This document shows, one piece after another, positions 11,398 through 22,945 of a stretch of DNA of 64,000 nt. The notes under the pieces were generated by a model. It was given only the letters and a program-made list of their open reading frames with translations. It was not told the DNA's origin and searched no databases. The position numbers and the translations under genes were made by a program. Position 1 is the first letter of the stretch. Every line of letters starts with the position of its first letter. This DNA is from Gigaspora margarita (taxonomy: Eukaryota; Glomeromycota; Glomeromycetes; Diversisporales; Gigasporaceae): positions 144,037 through 208,036 of the forward strand of contig WTPW01000030.1 in assembly GCA_009809945.1 (NCBI GenBank), read 5' to 3'.

Positions 11398-12923
11398 TGG
11401 CGCACCTGCACTATGGTGCACCCCCAGATCACCTCGGATCATGAGATTGATATTGCACTCCGGATTATATGACTGACGTGATCAACAGTTCAATTTTTTT
11501 AATTTATTAAAATTTTACTTATGCAGGAATTATATTTTATAGCGATTAATTGATGATTGATTTATTACACTTGCATAGCATAATACAACAATGATGTCAT
11601 ATTACAAATCACATCAGCTACCTGATTGCGATTACTAAAAAAACTACCTAATATACCCTACCTACCATAACATTAACCCAAACCTAACTAACAGCAAAAA
11701 CAAAGCTATCAGTTATGCATAAATATACACTCTTAAATGCTATTTCGTTATACTCAGTACAGCTTGTATTGCTTTGCTTACACTTAGCAATACAGACAGG
11801 GCTCACTTTACTCACCCAATAGTCATTTCGCTTTAGTTATCGCCTCTGTTTTGTTCCCTTTCCTAAATATTCGATACAATCACTACTTTTACTTACCCTA
11901 ACCCTAACCCAACCTAATGACTCAACAAAATTTCATGATGAGAGTACACCAACTACGAAGTTAAACAGATGGTATCAATGACTATAATGAAAGTAATTCA
12001 CCATTCTGATAACAATGACACCAACAACAAAGGTAAAAAAAGATGCACTTGACTGAAGTAGAAGAATGTTTGTAAGAAAATCTGAATACTATACTTCTAA
12101 ATACAGCCACTAACCAGATCATTATACACCATAAAAAAGTTCTGGGAAAAAAAAGAAACATTAATAAAAAATTCAAAACTGGAATCACAAACCAACAAAT
12201 AATACAGCCCTGAATTCAAGAAAGCCCAAAATAGCTTAAGCTATAACTAACAAACCTAAAAAGTACTAACCACGTAACTCACCCTAACTCTATCTAACGA
12301 ATATGCGTCGTGATCACAAACAGAAAAATAACTACATTAGTGCAGCAAAACATACAACAAAATTCAAACAACAATACCATAGGCACAAAATTATACCGGG
12401 CAACATTCCAGGGCGATGACACTGAAAGCAGCGAAATTACAACAACAAATAAGCACAATTCACACCAACACCAAGGCAATAGCACAGAAAGTATGGTGCA
12501 ACCAGCAAAATTATAGCAAAAACAAGTGACACAAAATGAGTGGCAAAGCAGTAAAGCAATTAATACAGAGCAAATGGCAAGGCAAGCAAAACAAAGCAAA
12601 TGGCAAAGCAAGTAGTTAAGCAAACAGCAAAGCAAGTAACAAAAACCTCAATAACAGCATTTAAATAACAGGTCCACAGCAACAACACAAGACAATGACA
12701 CCAAAGCGATGACACCAAGCAATGACAACCAATGACACTAACAGTGAAAACACCACAAAATACGACAAATTATCTGGAAAACGGTAGCAAAAAAAAATTA
12801 ATAAATAAAAAATATATATACAGAAAAAAAAGCAGAAAAAAAAGTACAAAACAAAAGTGATTATCGACAATCACTAATTGTATATATACCTGTGATCAGG
12901 GGTGCACCATGCAGGGTGCACCA
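11398..12923. mobile_element. 1.5-kb inverted-repeat element, GCACC ends
   Basis: The ends share TGG(C/T)GCACC and GGTGCACCCC followed by a GATCAC block, in inverted orientation. The interior contains short CCCTAA-like stretches (11888-11915) and a run of GCAAAGCAA words (12530-12650). The open frames seen are composition-driven and no transposase was recognised. Confidence 0.6.
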
Positions 12924-12985
12924 AAATATAAATCTCTTAAAATATTTATGAATATTCAAAATATTTATAATTATTCAAAATATTT

Positions 12986-13000
12986 ATGAATATTTATAAT
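12986..13000. repeat. Left target-site duplication of LINE
   Basis: ATGAATATTTATAAT here is repeated exactly at 20928-20942, on the other side of the LINE. The motif also occurs in the surrounding A+T-rich array, so it supports but does not prove the boundary. Confidence 0.65.
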
Positions 13001-13404
13001 TTTTTTTTTTAAACCTTAAGCAGTTATGCTAACCTTTATTAAGATTCTTGAAATTACATTTGTAACTACATAGAACTCCCTAATATTTAAGTTCAGCATC
13101 ACCTGGCCACCCAGACGGTACCTAAGTGCAACCTGCCACACTATCTCGAATTGAGATAGACTGCTCGTCTAACTACTTAAAGTCCATAGTAAAAGGGTCT
13201 TCCCCCTTCCATGACAAGCCCTACTATTGTCTTCATTGCTTCTTTTTTCACACATTCTTCTTTTTCTTCTAGCTGCCTTCTTTTTTCTTCCCTCTACTGT
13301 TGATTTAGTCTTCTATTGGCAACTGGCTTCTTTCTCTCTTTTATTCTTCTCTTCATTTTCCCCATTATCTTTTTCTCTCTTTTCCATTCGTTAACTTTTC
13401 CACA

Positions 13405-14699
13405 TCATATTCGCCATACTTGTTTGTAGAAGGTATTCCAGGCTGTCCTTATTACTGTACTTATGAATTTTTTCCTTGACTTCATCTTTAATAAATGCGT
13501 TAGCCTTGTATGTATATCTTCTGGGATTAAGCCTTTGATAAGTGCTTCTCTTGTTGCGACCTCTTCTGATTCTGATTTACCATATAAAGCCGTGTATAGT
13601 ACGTATGGTGGAACTTGTAGCCTTTCTTCTTCTTCTAGTCCTTTCCATACCATTGCAATAATTACTTTCTGTATTCTTTTCCACAGACTTGTCTGCCCTT
13701 TGCATGATGCCAAATGCGATTGTGTTTCTTTAATGTTATCTAGACATACTTGGCACGTATAAATGTCTGGTCTTCTCTTGTTGAGTTCTTCCAATATCAG
13801 AAGCTTCTCCATTATGTACTTTATCAGTGTACTCCTTCTTGCGCTTATCCTTCTTGTATTACAGCGCACTCCTTTTGAGGTATTCATTATCTTCCAGAAG
13901 TATGCCCAGTTGTACAATGTGGTTTCTGTTTCAGGTTCTAGGCTCTTGATTGCTCTTGTTTCTCGCCACTCTGCTCCTATTCTAGCATTTATTACTAGTT
14001 TACATAGTAAACATACCAGAATATCGATTCTTTTATTTTCCCATTCCAAGTAAAATTCTATTTCTTTACATCTAATCTCTTCAGTGTATATTATCTTTTT
14101 GCTTGACACGCCTTTTTTTGCAAGAGCATCTGCTCGATCATTCCATTTATCCTTGCTGTGATTCTTAACTTTGAACAGCACTATTCTCAAGTTTTTGATT
14201 CTGCAGATGTCTACAATTTTCATTATCCATATCGCATTTTCCATTTTCAAGATCTTGCTTTTCTCCGTATTCTGTAAGCCTTTTCTTATATTTCTAATCG
14301 CTGTTTCGCTATCTGTATATATCTCTACCTGTTTTTTGAGTGGCATCATTAGCAGGGCAGCCCATTTTGCTACTAATTCTGCTAGAGTCGAGCTTGGCTA
14401 TTCTTCTAGTCTAAAAGCTATTTCTTCTTCTGACCAGTCTTGTATTTATTTGTTTGCACCCATCTGAGACCCATGTTTCTTCGTGTTGCACCTTCTTTTG
14501 GCTTCAATTTAACTGCACCGTCTGTGTATATTATGTATTTTTCATTGTCTCTTATCTTATTCCTTTCTAATATCAATACTATCTCTTTCTCAACATTTTC
14601 TCTTATTCTTTGTCTTTTGATGATCTCTATTTCTAGTTCTGCTAATATCTCTAGGCTTCTGAATTCTCTTTTGTCCACTTTCCACTCCTTTGTTTTCAT
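13405..14699 (-). pseudogene. LINE RNase H and C-terminal region
   Basis: C-terminal part of LINE ORF2. The first RNase H aspartate motif reads IYTDGAVK (near 14540-14560) in one frame. The rest is in another frame: YTDSETAI near 14310, and the terminal KNHSKDKWNDRADALAKKG near 14090-14170, which matches the H..N..AD pattern of LINE-type RNase H. Downstream residues include CQVCLDNIKETQSHLASC, a Cys/His cluster typical of LINE C termini. The frame change near 14350-14420 shows decay. Long open frames on the opposite strand here are shadows. Confidence 0.8.
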
Positions 14700-15199
14700 C
14701 GTTTCCTCTAGTTGACCTAGCGAAGCTTTTATTTTGTTTTCCTCTTCTCTAATAATGCCCTGGTATCACCTTTATCTCGCTATTTGAACTAATCCAATAT
14801 TGACAATGCTTATTGCTTTTTACTATTCTATCACCTATTTTTGCGCAACCTTCGCATATTCCAATCTCTGTTGCTATCTCCTTATCTACGCACTGGGTCT
14901 GCCAATGCTCTACTAGTTTTCTCTTTTTCTTTTTTTTATTACTTTACCCACCTTCTTCACTCCTCCTTGTGGGCCGTATACTATCCACTCCTTTCTTCTC
15001 TTATCTTTCAAAATTTTCTTCTACTCTACTTTCAGGGCTTGAGTATTATTGCTTTCAGTTTTAAAGAACTCCTTAATCTCTCTACTATCTGGCAATTTTA
15101 GAACTTTTGCTTCTATGTCTTTAAACCATTCTGCCTTTTTACCCTTACTCGACAAGCCTCAGTAGCCTTTGTATTGCTGCCAAGTAACCATTTTTTCAC

Positions 15200-17300
15200 C
15201 ATCTAAGTCAAGGAGTTGGTTTACGTAGATAAGGCTAGCTTCTCCTATTTTGGCACTATTTTTCTTCCATGTTCGCTTCTTTACGAGTTCTTGTATTCTA
15301 GTGCCGTGCCCGAACACCATCCATATCTTACTCTCTGTTCAGATGTTTATCCCCAGGATTTTTCTTTTTATGATTACTTGACAGGCCAAGTTGTTGCACC
15401 AGCATACTTTGTTGTATGGTAGGCTGTCTGCTTCTCATACATCACCTATTATACCTGCTCTCTGACAACCTTGAGTTATTCTTAACTTTGTTAACTGACC
15501 AAGGCTGTCCCATCTATTTAATCTATTCATCAGCCCATTTATTTGTTTTATTGTTATCTCCTGCTAGAGCGTTCTGCAGCTACCAAGATCTTTGTGCATC
15601 ATTATACAATTCTCTAATGTCCTTAGTAGATTACTTTTTTGTTTTGCTAACCATAGTATTGGCTGATGTATCTCATTTAGCTCTCTTTCTGACATCTTGG
15701 TTAACTGTAGCATATAACTCAATTTTGGAATTATTGCCATATTGTTTATGTACGCAATCTGACATCTTGGTTAACTGTAGCATATAACTCAATTTTGGAA
15801 TTATTACCATATTGTTTATGTACGCAATCTGGCTTGATATCATTTTTTTGTACCTTAGGTCTCTTACTGTTTGATTTACGATACCTTTTGCTTTCTTTTT
15901 CACTAGCTTTTCTCGCATTTTACTGTTCAGCCAAATTCCCAACGACCTTACAATCTTATTTCTTGGCTCTTCTTTTACAGTACTCTTTCCGAAGATTACT
16001 TCTCTTTCTTCAGGCTTGGTATTCATATTCATCACTACCAATTTTGACTTGGACCTATTTATTTCTATATCATTGGCTCAGAAGAATTCTTCTGCTAATG
16101 ATATTATTTCTATCAACTGCTCTTTACTATTTGCAATCCAAGTTGTGTCATCGGCATATGCTATCACCACTTGTCAGAAGCTTGTGATATTGTTATAGTA
16201 CATTTCTTTACTTGTACTTTGCGTTACTATATAGCCTAGCTTCTCTTCCTCTTGGACTCTCTCCAGCAGGGGGTCATAGAATAGCTGCCATATTAGTAGG
16301 GAAATCACCTCCCCTTGGTCTATTCCATCTCCTGCTATTATTTCTTCAGTTAGGCCATAGGCTGTTATTATCTTAAGCTGCCTCTTGTGGAACAGATTTA
16401 GGACATATTTTATGTACGCTCTGGCAGTTTGACTCTTCAGAGTGCTAATTCTAGACTTTCTAACAGTACTGAGTCAAATGCTTTCTTCATGTCCTGTAGG
16501 AGTATCTATATCTCCTTATTTTTCTCTATGGCCTCTTCTATTATCATATTTAGTATGTGTATTGGCTGTTCCCAGGGAGCCCAGCATAGTTTGGTCCCTT
16601 AAAGATTTCTCTTGCTACAAATACTTTAGCGAGTCTTCTTGTTATAACTTTTGTTACAACTTTTCTGAAGGTTTCAATTAGTGCTATCTGACGGATATTG
16701 TTTAGACTATAACCCCACTCTATATCCTTTGCTATTGGGTAAACTTGAGCTATCTTCCATTTTGCCAGTATTTCTCCTGTTTTAATACATAAGTTTATGA
16801 GACCTCTAAAATTTTCTCACCTGCACGTTTGATTAACACATAGCTTATGCCAGAAATCCCTGGGCTGTTCCTACTTTTAGCTCTTCTAGCACTTCTCTCC
16901 ATTCTTCTGGCTCTATCTCCTTTTCTACTTTACTATACCATTTTTCATCAATGTCTTTCCAAGGTCTGTATAGTTCTTTTTATTTTTCTGACATTTCTTC
17001 CAACCTAGTTGCTCTTTTTCTAAATTGGTTCTCGCAGTGTGCTGCTACACCTCTTTTAACTGTTTCTGGTTCAATCTCTAGTTCGGACTCTTTTTTTTTT
17101 GTGTCATATACCTACCAAGTACTAGTTTCTTGTATGATCTATTCAGCAGGCTAGCTATCATTTTCCTTTGGTTGGTTTTGATCATTGTGTACCTTTTGTC
17201 TATATTCTCTTCAATTTGTCTTCTTTGCTCTCGCTCCCATTCTGTCTTTCTTCTTTCTTGTAAGATCTTTTGCCAACCTTTCATATCTTCAATCCATGCA
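15200..17300 (-). pseudogene. LINE reverse transcriptase region, decayed
   Basis: The catalytic motif AYADDT is visible on the minus strand (YADD at 16147-16158). Downstream of it [12 protein letters not shown] and [10 protein letters not shown] (about 15930-16030) match the motif following the active site in LINE RTs. The region is split over frames. A 70-bp tandem duplication (15691-15760 and 15761-15830, one mismatch) is not a multiple of three and shifts the frame. The part before YADD (16160-17080) has several stops and I could not follow it as one frame. Confidence 0.75.
15691..15830. repeat. 70-bp tandem duplication in LINE
   Basis: The segment starting GACATCTTGGTTAACTGTAG occurs twice in succession with one difference (G/A). 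It arose after or shortly before the element died. Confidence 0.9.
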
Positions 17301-17305
17301 TTCGA

Positions 17306-17773
17306 CTATTGCCTATGCAGCCTTGGGAGGTTTACTTCTAGCTTCTTATTTAACATTCCGATTCTGTCATTGACCTCTAGATTCTCTTCTTCCGTAACTA
17401 CTTGTTCTCTTTTCATCTTTGCGAACTTGATCAGCCTTTGTATCTCTGTAACATACTGTCCTTGCAACTGGGTTTTGTGACCACTTCTTCTATTTGCTGC
17501 TGTATTGTATACCTTTTTCTTTGGTATATGCCTATTTGCTTCTGTTAGGATTGCTGCCTCAATTGTGTCCCAGGCCTGATTTATTCTTCTGATTTGCTTC
17601 TCTGCATTTTGTTCTTCCTGCTGTACCAGAGTTGATGCATTTCCTTTCTCTAACTGCTTTTGCACTTCGTGTGCATAGTTTTCCCAGTCTTTAGATGTCA
17701 CCTGATCATACAAATATACTGTTTTCACATGGCCTTTTCTTTTGGCATTAGCTTTACTTGTTTGTGCTATCAC
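17306..17773 (-). pseudogene. LINE ORF2 linker between endonuclease and RT
   Basis: An open stretch of about 155 residues in the same frame as the endonuclease, rich in charged residues. It contains VTSKDWENYAHEVQKQLEKG and ends LEVNLPRLHRQ. It corresponds to the helical linker usually found between endonuclease and RT. No catalytic motif. Confidence 0.6.
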
Positions 17774-17881
17774 GTGGCCTATCCATATTTCTGCTATTAT
17801 TATTTTGTAGTCACTTTATGTAACCTCCATTGCTTCTTCAATTTCTGCTTTATGTAGCCCAGATGTTAGACTGTCAGACAC

Positions 17882-18766
17882 TCATATATAATCAATTCTG
17901 GTTGCAGTCTCCTCGTTTGACCATGTGTATTTCTGGTCTGTTGGATGCAGATCTCTATAGGTATCTCTAAAGTCTTGCCTCTTTAACCAGTCGAAGACTG
18001 GTAGCCTTTTGTAATTTACTGTTTGAGGGTGCATTCTATCCAGCACGTTATCTGCTATGTGATTAAAGTCACCCATGATGGCTATTTGCATCTGATTTTT
18101 CCTTTTGGTAATGACTTCTACAATTCTTTGTTGGAGTTTTTTCACAGCAATTTTGTCGTTCAGCGGCATATATACTCCTATTATTACTAACTTCATCTGC
18201 TTTAGGAATAATGTGACCTCTATCATATTTTTGCTTACTCTTTTTACTGTACCTACGTGCTTCTCCCATTGCTCTTCTATTAGGATCCCAATGCCTGAAC
18301 CTTTTTTCTTCTCTTCTGCAGCACTCAACTAGTATCCTTTATACTTTTTATTTGCACTATATGCTAGAAAGTTCCTTTCTCTTTCTGCCATGTTCATTTT
18401 TGTTATTCCTATTATCGCAATACTTTCTTCTTCTGCCCAATTGAGCAGGCTTTCGAGTTTCCAACCTTTTGTTTTGAGCCCATTGATATTATGGCATGCG
18501 AGCTTTATCTCTTTTCTATCTTCATTTTTCCATTTTTCTTTTAGCGATTCTCTTCTTGTCTTCTCTTCTTCTACTTTTCCTTTTCCTTTTCTGCACTTTT
18601 TATTTGTGGGATAGGGAAATGTCTCTTCTGTTTCTCTTTCGAGCAGTCTTTTCTCATTAAATACCCTTCTCTCATTTTGCAGGAAATCTCCAATCTCCCT
18701 ATTCATGTCTGCTTGATCAACTTGGGCACCCTTAGGAGCACTGAGTGGGTTCCACCCACCTAGCAC
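17882..18766 (-). pseudogene. LINE endonuclease domain (two in-frame pieces)
   Basis: N-terminal part of ORF2. ACHNINGLKTKGWKLESLL with IAIIGITKMN is the first strand and metal-binding region of an apurinic/apyrimidinic-type endonuclease (the second residue of the usual I.E.. motif is altered). MGDFNHIADN and RIDYI are the later catalytic motifs. A TAG at 18329-18331 splits the domain without a frame change, and a TGA follows RIDYI where a tryptophan codon is expected. Known families use this activity to nick the target for primed reverse transcription. Confidence 0.8.
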
Positions 18767-19028
18767 TAATTTCTTCTAGCCTTTCCATTATTTTTAGTAA
18801 TGTTTCTTGGTGACTGTCCAGTCGTGCTTGAACCTCCTTCTTGTCATACTGTTTTGTGCCTAGTTTCTTGTAGTTTTCCCTGTTGCCGCTCTTTTTTTTC
18901 ATCAAAACCTCTGTCTTCTCTTTTCCATCTATTTTCTCTGTTTCTGTTTCTCTTTCTTCAACCTCAGCTATCTTCGTCTCCTCTCTTTTGTTGAGGCTCT
19001 TCTTTAACTCTATCTCTCTTTTCTTTCC

Positions 19029-20500
19029 CTAGTTCGACCATACGAGAGTCCAATTGTTGTATTTTATAGGTTTCGTTGTTGCACTTTCTAAATCCTTCTG
19101 CTCTTTGAATGTGACAACAGCACTTTGTTTTATGCTACTGCTTCTCCTACGTGGTATGTATACTGCTTTCGCTCCTTTTTGTCTCAAGCTGTGAAGTAAG
19201 AATGTCTCTGAGGCTCCTTCTGAGATGCCGTATAAGTTTGTTACATGGTGGTGGCTTGCGTCTCTTCTTTTATGGTCTTCCTTTCCAGATGACACTCTGG
19301 CGAGTTTGCCATTTTCTATGGGTACTACCCACAGAATGAGCTCTTCTACAATATTCTCATTTATTTCTACTACTGCTAATTCCCTATTTCTGCTATGCTT
19401 AATTTGAATACTTCCCACGCTACCAATTTTTCTGCTCAAATTCTCTACTTCTTGTTTACTTATTTTTTTGGGAAGGTCCCATATTGTAAGCACAGTCTTT
19501 CTCTTTTCTTCCTCTTTTCTATTTAGTATTTTAATGTCTTGGTCTCCTTTGGGTTAGTTAACCTTTTTTGGTTCCTTACGTGGACCTTTTTGTACCTTTC
19601 CTTCTCTTTTACTCTTGGTATCTCATTCAGAATTATCTTAAACCAACCTTCATATTTTTTGTTTGTGTGGTCTATAGCTTCTTTCAGACCTATCTTACAG
19701 TCAAAGGTAATTTCTACCCATGCATTACCTTTTGCAAACACCTTGTCTATTTTTGTGACATGTCTGCTATCTCGTAATACCCATTTGACCATTTTCATTC
19801 TTTCTTCCTTTGTCTCACCAGGAACTTTACATACTGGGATTCTTGCAATTGCCAGCACTTGGTCAATACATGGCCTATTGTGTAGTGCCCAAGCACTTTG
19901 TTCTAGCGGTGTCCCTCTTATTTCTATTGACTGCCCCCAGTCTCTACTGTTTTCGTCTTCTGCTTCATTACTTTTCTGTTTCCCTTCTTGGATTGGGTTA
20001 AGCATCTTTATTCCTTCACCTAATGGCTTTATTTTTTCTTATCTTACTTTCTGCCATTGGCTCTCTATTTTCTTTTCTATATCTAGACTACCTTTCTTCA
20101 TTAATAACACCTTTTTTGTTTCTTTCACAGCTTCAGCTGTTGATTTCCTTTTCTTTACTTCTTGAGATTTACTTCTTTTTTGCTCCTCTCTTCTCATGTT
20201 ATTCACCCTACTTTGTGTATTTCCTTTTTCTTTTATATTATTTGTATTTGTTTCAGCTGATTTCTACTGCGAGGTATTTCCTTTCGGCTTGTATCTAAAC
20301 TCTGCAAGCCTGCTTCTTTTCTTGATTTCTTTTATAACTTCTCCTAAAATTCTAACTGTAGCAATTTCTTCTTCATTTGGTGCAAATAGTAAGGCTGTGT
20401 ACTTGTCAGCTCTGATTTGTTCAATTTTTGTACTTTCTAATGCCTCAATTAGTTCTGCATTTTCTAATTGCCCCAGGTAGCTACTGGATCTTTGTAGCAC
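19029..20500 (-). pseudogene. LINE ORF1-like region
   Basis: Three open pieces: 20264-20500, 19523-20005 (same frame) and 19029-19493 (shifted). The middle piece contains LAIARIPVCKVPGETKEERM and a lysine-rich C terminus. The last piece, starting LTIWDLPKKISKQEVENLSR and ending TTKPIKYNNWTLVWSN, has the size and pattern of an RNA-recognition-motif-like fold. ORF1 products of LINEs usually bind the element's RNA. The assignment rests on position and general pattern, not on a catalytic motif. Confidence 0.55.
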
Positions 20501-20927
20501 CTTGCAAGTAGGTGTCCCAGTACTATTCTATATTTGGGTTTTGTCATAATGGCGCCTGTACCTCTATTGTATCGTTTAGTTATTCTAGAACTTTTTGTAT
20601 TTTGTGCCTTTAATGTCATGCTTACTAATGACTTATCGCACGTGTTTGTTGCTTGCACTATTCTCATTTTTGTATAACCAAACAGATTTACAGAAATGGA
20701 GTAGCAGTATTCCCCATGCTTTTGTGAATTTTCTTGCGACTTTGGGTTTTCTTGCTATTACTCGCTCACAAAACAGTCCTTTTCACTTTTCTGTAGAGTG
20801 CTAGTACAACTTCTTGAGCTCTTTCTTTTTGCTTATGGCCCCAATTGTTGTTATCTTGCAGACTTTTCTCTTTTTTCTGCATTTTACTTCCCAGAATTTT
20901 GGTCGAGGGATCTGCAGGAGAGAGTTG

Positions 20928-20942
20928 ATGAATATTTATAAT
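20928..20942. repeat. Right target-site duplication of LINE
   Basis: An exact repeat of 12986-13000 (ATGAATATTTATAAT). Confidence 0.65.
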
Positions 20943-20953
20943 ATTTATTAATA

Positions 20954-22370
20954 GGGGATCAATTTTCCTACCCACACATTTAATATTCATACCCACTGCA
21001 GATTTAACGTTAACATTTTTAAAAAATTGAAGTGAAGGTATCTTAGTAACTACCAAATCAAATTTAGTAAACTTTTTTTTATTTAAATTCTATAGATTTA
21101 TAGAATTTATATAAAAAAAAGTTATTGACTTTGGTCCAGTAGTTGCTAAGATATCTTTGCTCAAAGTTTGAAAAAAGTCAAACCGTCTATCAAAACAAAC
21201 TATAAAATTTTCTTTAAACATTGAGCGAAGATATCTCTGCAACTACTAACCCAAATTCAATGAACTTTTTTTGTTTGAATTGCTTGAATCTATAGATTTT
21301 AAAATAAAAAAAAATTTATAGAATTTGACTTAATAGTAAAGAATTATTTTCAACCAAATTTTAAAAAAAAATCAAAACGTCTATCAAAACAAACTATACA
21401 AAATTTTCTGAGCGAAGATATATCTGCAACTACTAAGCCAAATTCAATGAGCTTTTATTTGTTTGAATTCGATGAATTTATAGAATTAAAATAAAAAAAT
21501 TCATAGTATTTAACTTAATAGTTACAGAGTTTTCTTCACTCAAATTTTAAAAAAAAATCCAAAATGTCTATCAAAACATTTGATAGATGGTTTGTTTTTT
21601 TTTTAAATTTAGGTGAAGATAACTCTGTAACTATTGAGTTAAACACTATGAATTTTTTTTTATTTTAATTCTATAGACTCATCAAATTCAAACAAAAAAA
21701 AGTTCATTGAATTTGGATTAGTAGTTGCAGAGATATCTTCGCTCTAAGTTTAAGAAAATTTTGTATAGTTTGTTTTGATAGATGTTTTGATTTTTTTCAA
21801 ACTTTGAGCAAAGATATCTTAGCAACTACTGGACCAAATTCAATAANNNNNNNNNNNNNNNNNNNNNNNNNNNNNNNNNNNNNNNNNNNNNNNNNNNNNN
21901 NNNNNNNNNNNNNNNNNNNNNNNNNNNNNNNNNNNNNNNNNNNNNNNNNNNNNNNNNNNNNNNNNNNNNNNNNNNNNNNNNNNNNNNNNNNNNNNNNNNN
22001 NNNNNNNNNNNNNNNNNNNNNNNNNNNNNNNNNNNNNNNNNNNNNNNNNNNNNNNNNNNNNNNNNNNNNNNNNNNNNNNNNNNNNNNNNNNNNNNNNNNN
22101 NNNNNNNNNNNNNNNNNNNNNNNNNNNNNNNNNNNNNNNNNNNNNNNNNNNNNNNNNNNNNACTTTGAGCAAAGATATCTTAGCAACTACTGGACCAAAT
22201 TCAATAAACTTTTTTTTATCTGAATTCTATAAAACTATAGAATTTAAAGAAAAAAAAGTTTACTAAATTTGATTTGGTAGTACTAAGATATCTTCACTCA
22301 AATTTTTAAAAAAAGTTAAATTTGCAGGGGGGTATGAATATTAAATGTGGGGGTATGAAAATTGATCCCC
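20954..22370. mobile_element. Long palindromic element with internal repeats and an assembly gap
   Basis: The ends read GGGGATCAATTTTCCTACCC and, inverted, GGGGATCAATTTTCATACCC, followed by CACATTTAATATTCATACCC. Inside are several direct and inverted copies, each about 140 bp, of a unit with AAGATATCT(C/T)(T/A)GCAACTACT. 315 N (21847-22161) replace its middle. Confidence 0.75.
21847..22161. other. Assembly gap (315 N)
   Basis: A run of N inside a palindromic, internally repetitive element. Open frames crossing it are meaningless. Confidence 0.95.
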
Positions 22371-22454
22371 TTATGAATATTCATAATATTTATGAATATT
22401 CAAAAATATATTCAAATATATTAATAAATTAATTATGAATATTCGAATATATAT

Positions 22455-22829
22455 GGGGGCCTGTCAATTAAAACACGGCTTATGGCATTTTTTGCAAAAA
22501 TGAGTTAACAATACTATCAAATAAAGCATGCTTTTGATTATATAATTTAGCATTTAAAGCATCGATTTACATAATAAAATTTTTGTCGATGCCTATTTTT
22601 CTAAATCCCGTATGCAAATAGAAGCGATCTAAAAATAGATTTTAGAAATTAGCTTGTTGATCTTTGCCGCATAGCCATAACAAAGAGCTTATATGATTGG
22701 CTAATTCATGTAGATCAAACAGGTTCTACTAATAATAGATCATCATTGTTGTTGTTACACTAAATTTCAAACGTGATTTTCTCAAAATGGAAAAAAAGCC
22801 ATAAGCCGTGTTTTAATTGACAGGCCCCC
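22455..22829. mobile_element. Palindromic MITE, GGGGGCCTGTC ends
   Basis: The inverted ends are GGGGGCCTGTCAATTAAAAC on both sides, continuing with ACGGCTTATGGC. 375 bp, no coding sequence. ATAT-type flanks make the target duplication ambiguous. Confidence 0.85.
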
Positions 22830-22945
22830 ATATAAGGATTTATGAATATAAGCACTAGTTGTGCTTATATATTTTAAATAAGTTGGGACCTAAAAAAAAT
22901 AAATTGTGATTATAACTAGTGTGATTATAGCCAGGTATGACTGTA

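Larger units (their letters stand above)
13001..20927 (-). mobile_element. Full-length decayed LINE with endonuclease, RT and RNase H
   Basis: A 7.9-kb non-LTR retrotransposon on the minus strand. Its 3' end is the T run at 13001-13010 (a poly-A tail in its own sense) and its 5' end is near 20927; both are flanked by a 15-bp duplication. In element order it has an ORF1-like region (about 20500-19029), an apurinic-type endonuclease (about 18600-17880), reverse transcriptase with YADD (16147-16158) and RNase H (about 14660-14060). This order fits fungal Tad- or I-like LINEs. Stops and frame changes break both open frames, so it cannot move itself. It sits in the A+T-rich core of the composite element at 9103-22943 and is therefore younger than that core. 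Confidence 0.9.
9103..22943. mobile_element. 13.8-kb composite pogo-like element filled with nested insertions
   Basis: Its ends are CAGTTACACCTGGCTATAAT and, inverted, CAGTCATACCTGGCTATAAT, flanked by TA (9101-9102 and 22944-22945). The uninterrupted counterpart is at about 39710 (upstream of B2), where sequence left of 9102 and right of 22945 is continuous. CAGT ends with TA duplication fit pogo/Tc1-mariner elements. Subtracting recognisable inserts leaves roughly 1.4 kb of A+T-rich core, so the original was small and non-autonomous. Confidence 0.8.

Noticed and set aside
11880-11915. CCCTAA-like strings as telomere sequence
   Set aside because: Only two or three imperfect units here, and similar strings at 3850, 48466 and 57455 are also short and inside elements. 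No telomere array.
13463-20804. Long plus-strand open frames
   Set aside because: They are shadows of the minus-strand LINE; the domain motifs are all on the other strand.
21797-22223. Open frames spanning the N gap
   Set aside because: They consist mostly of unknown bases.
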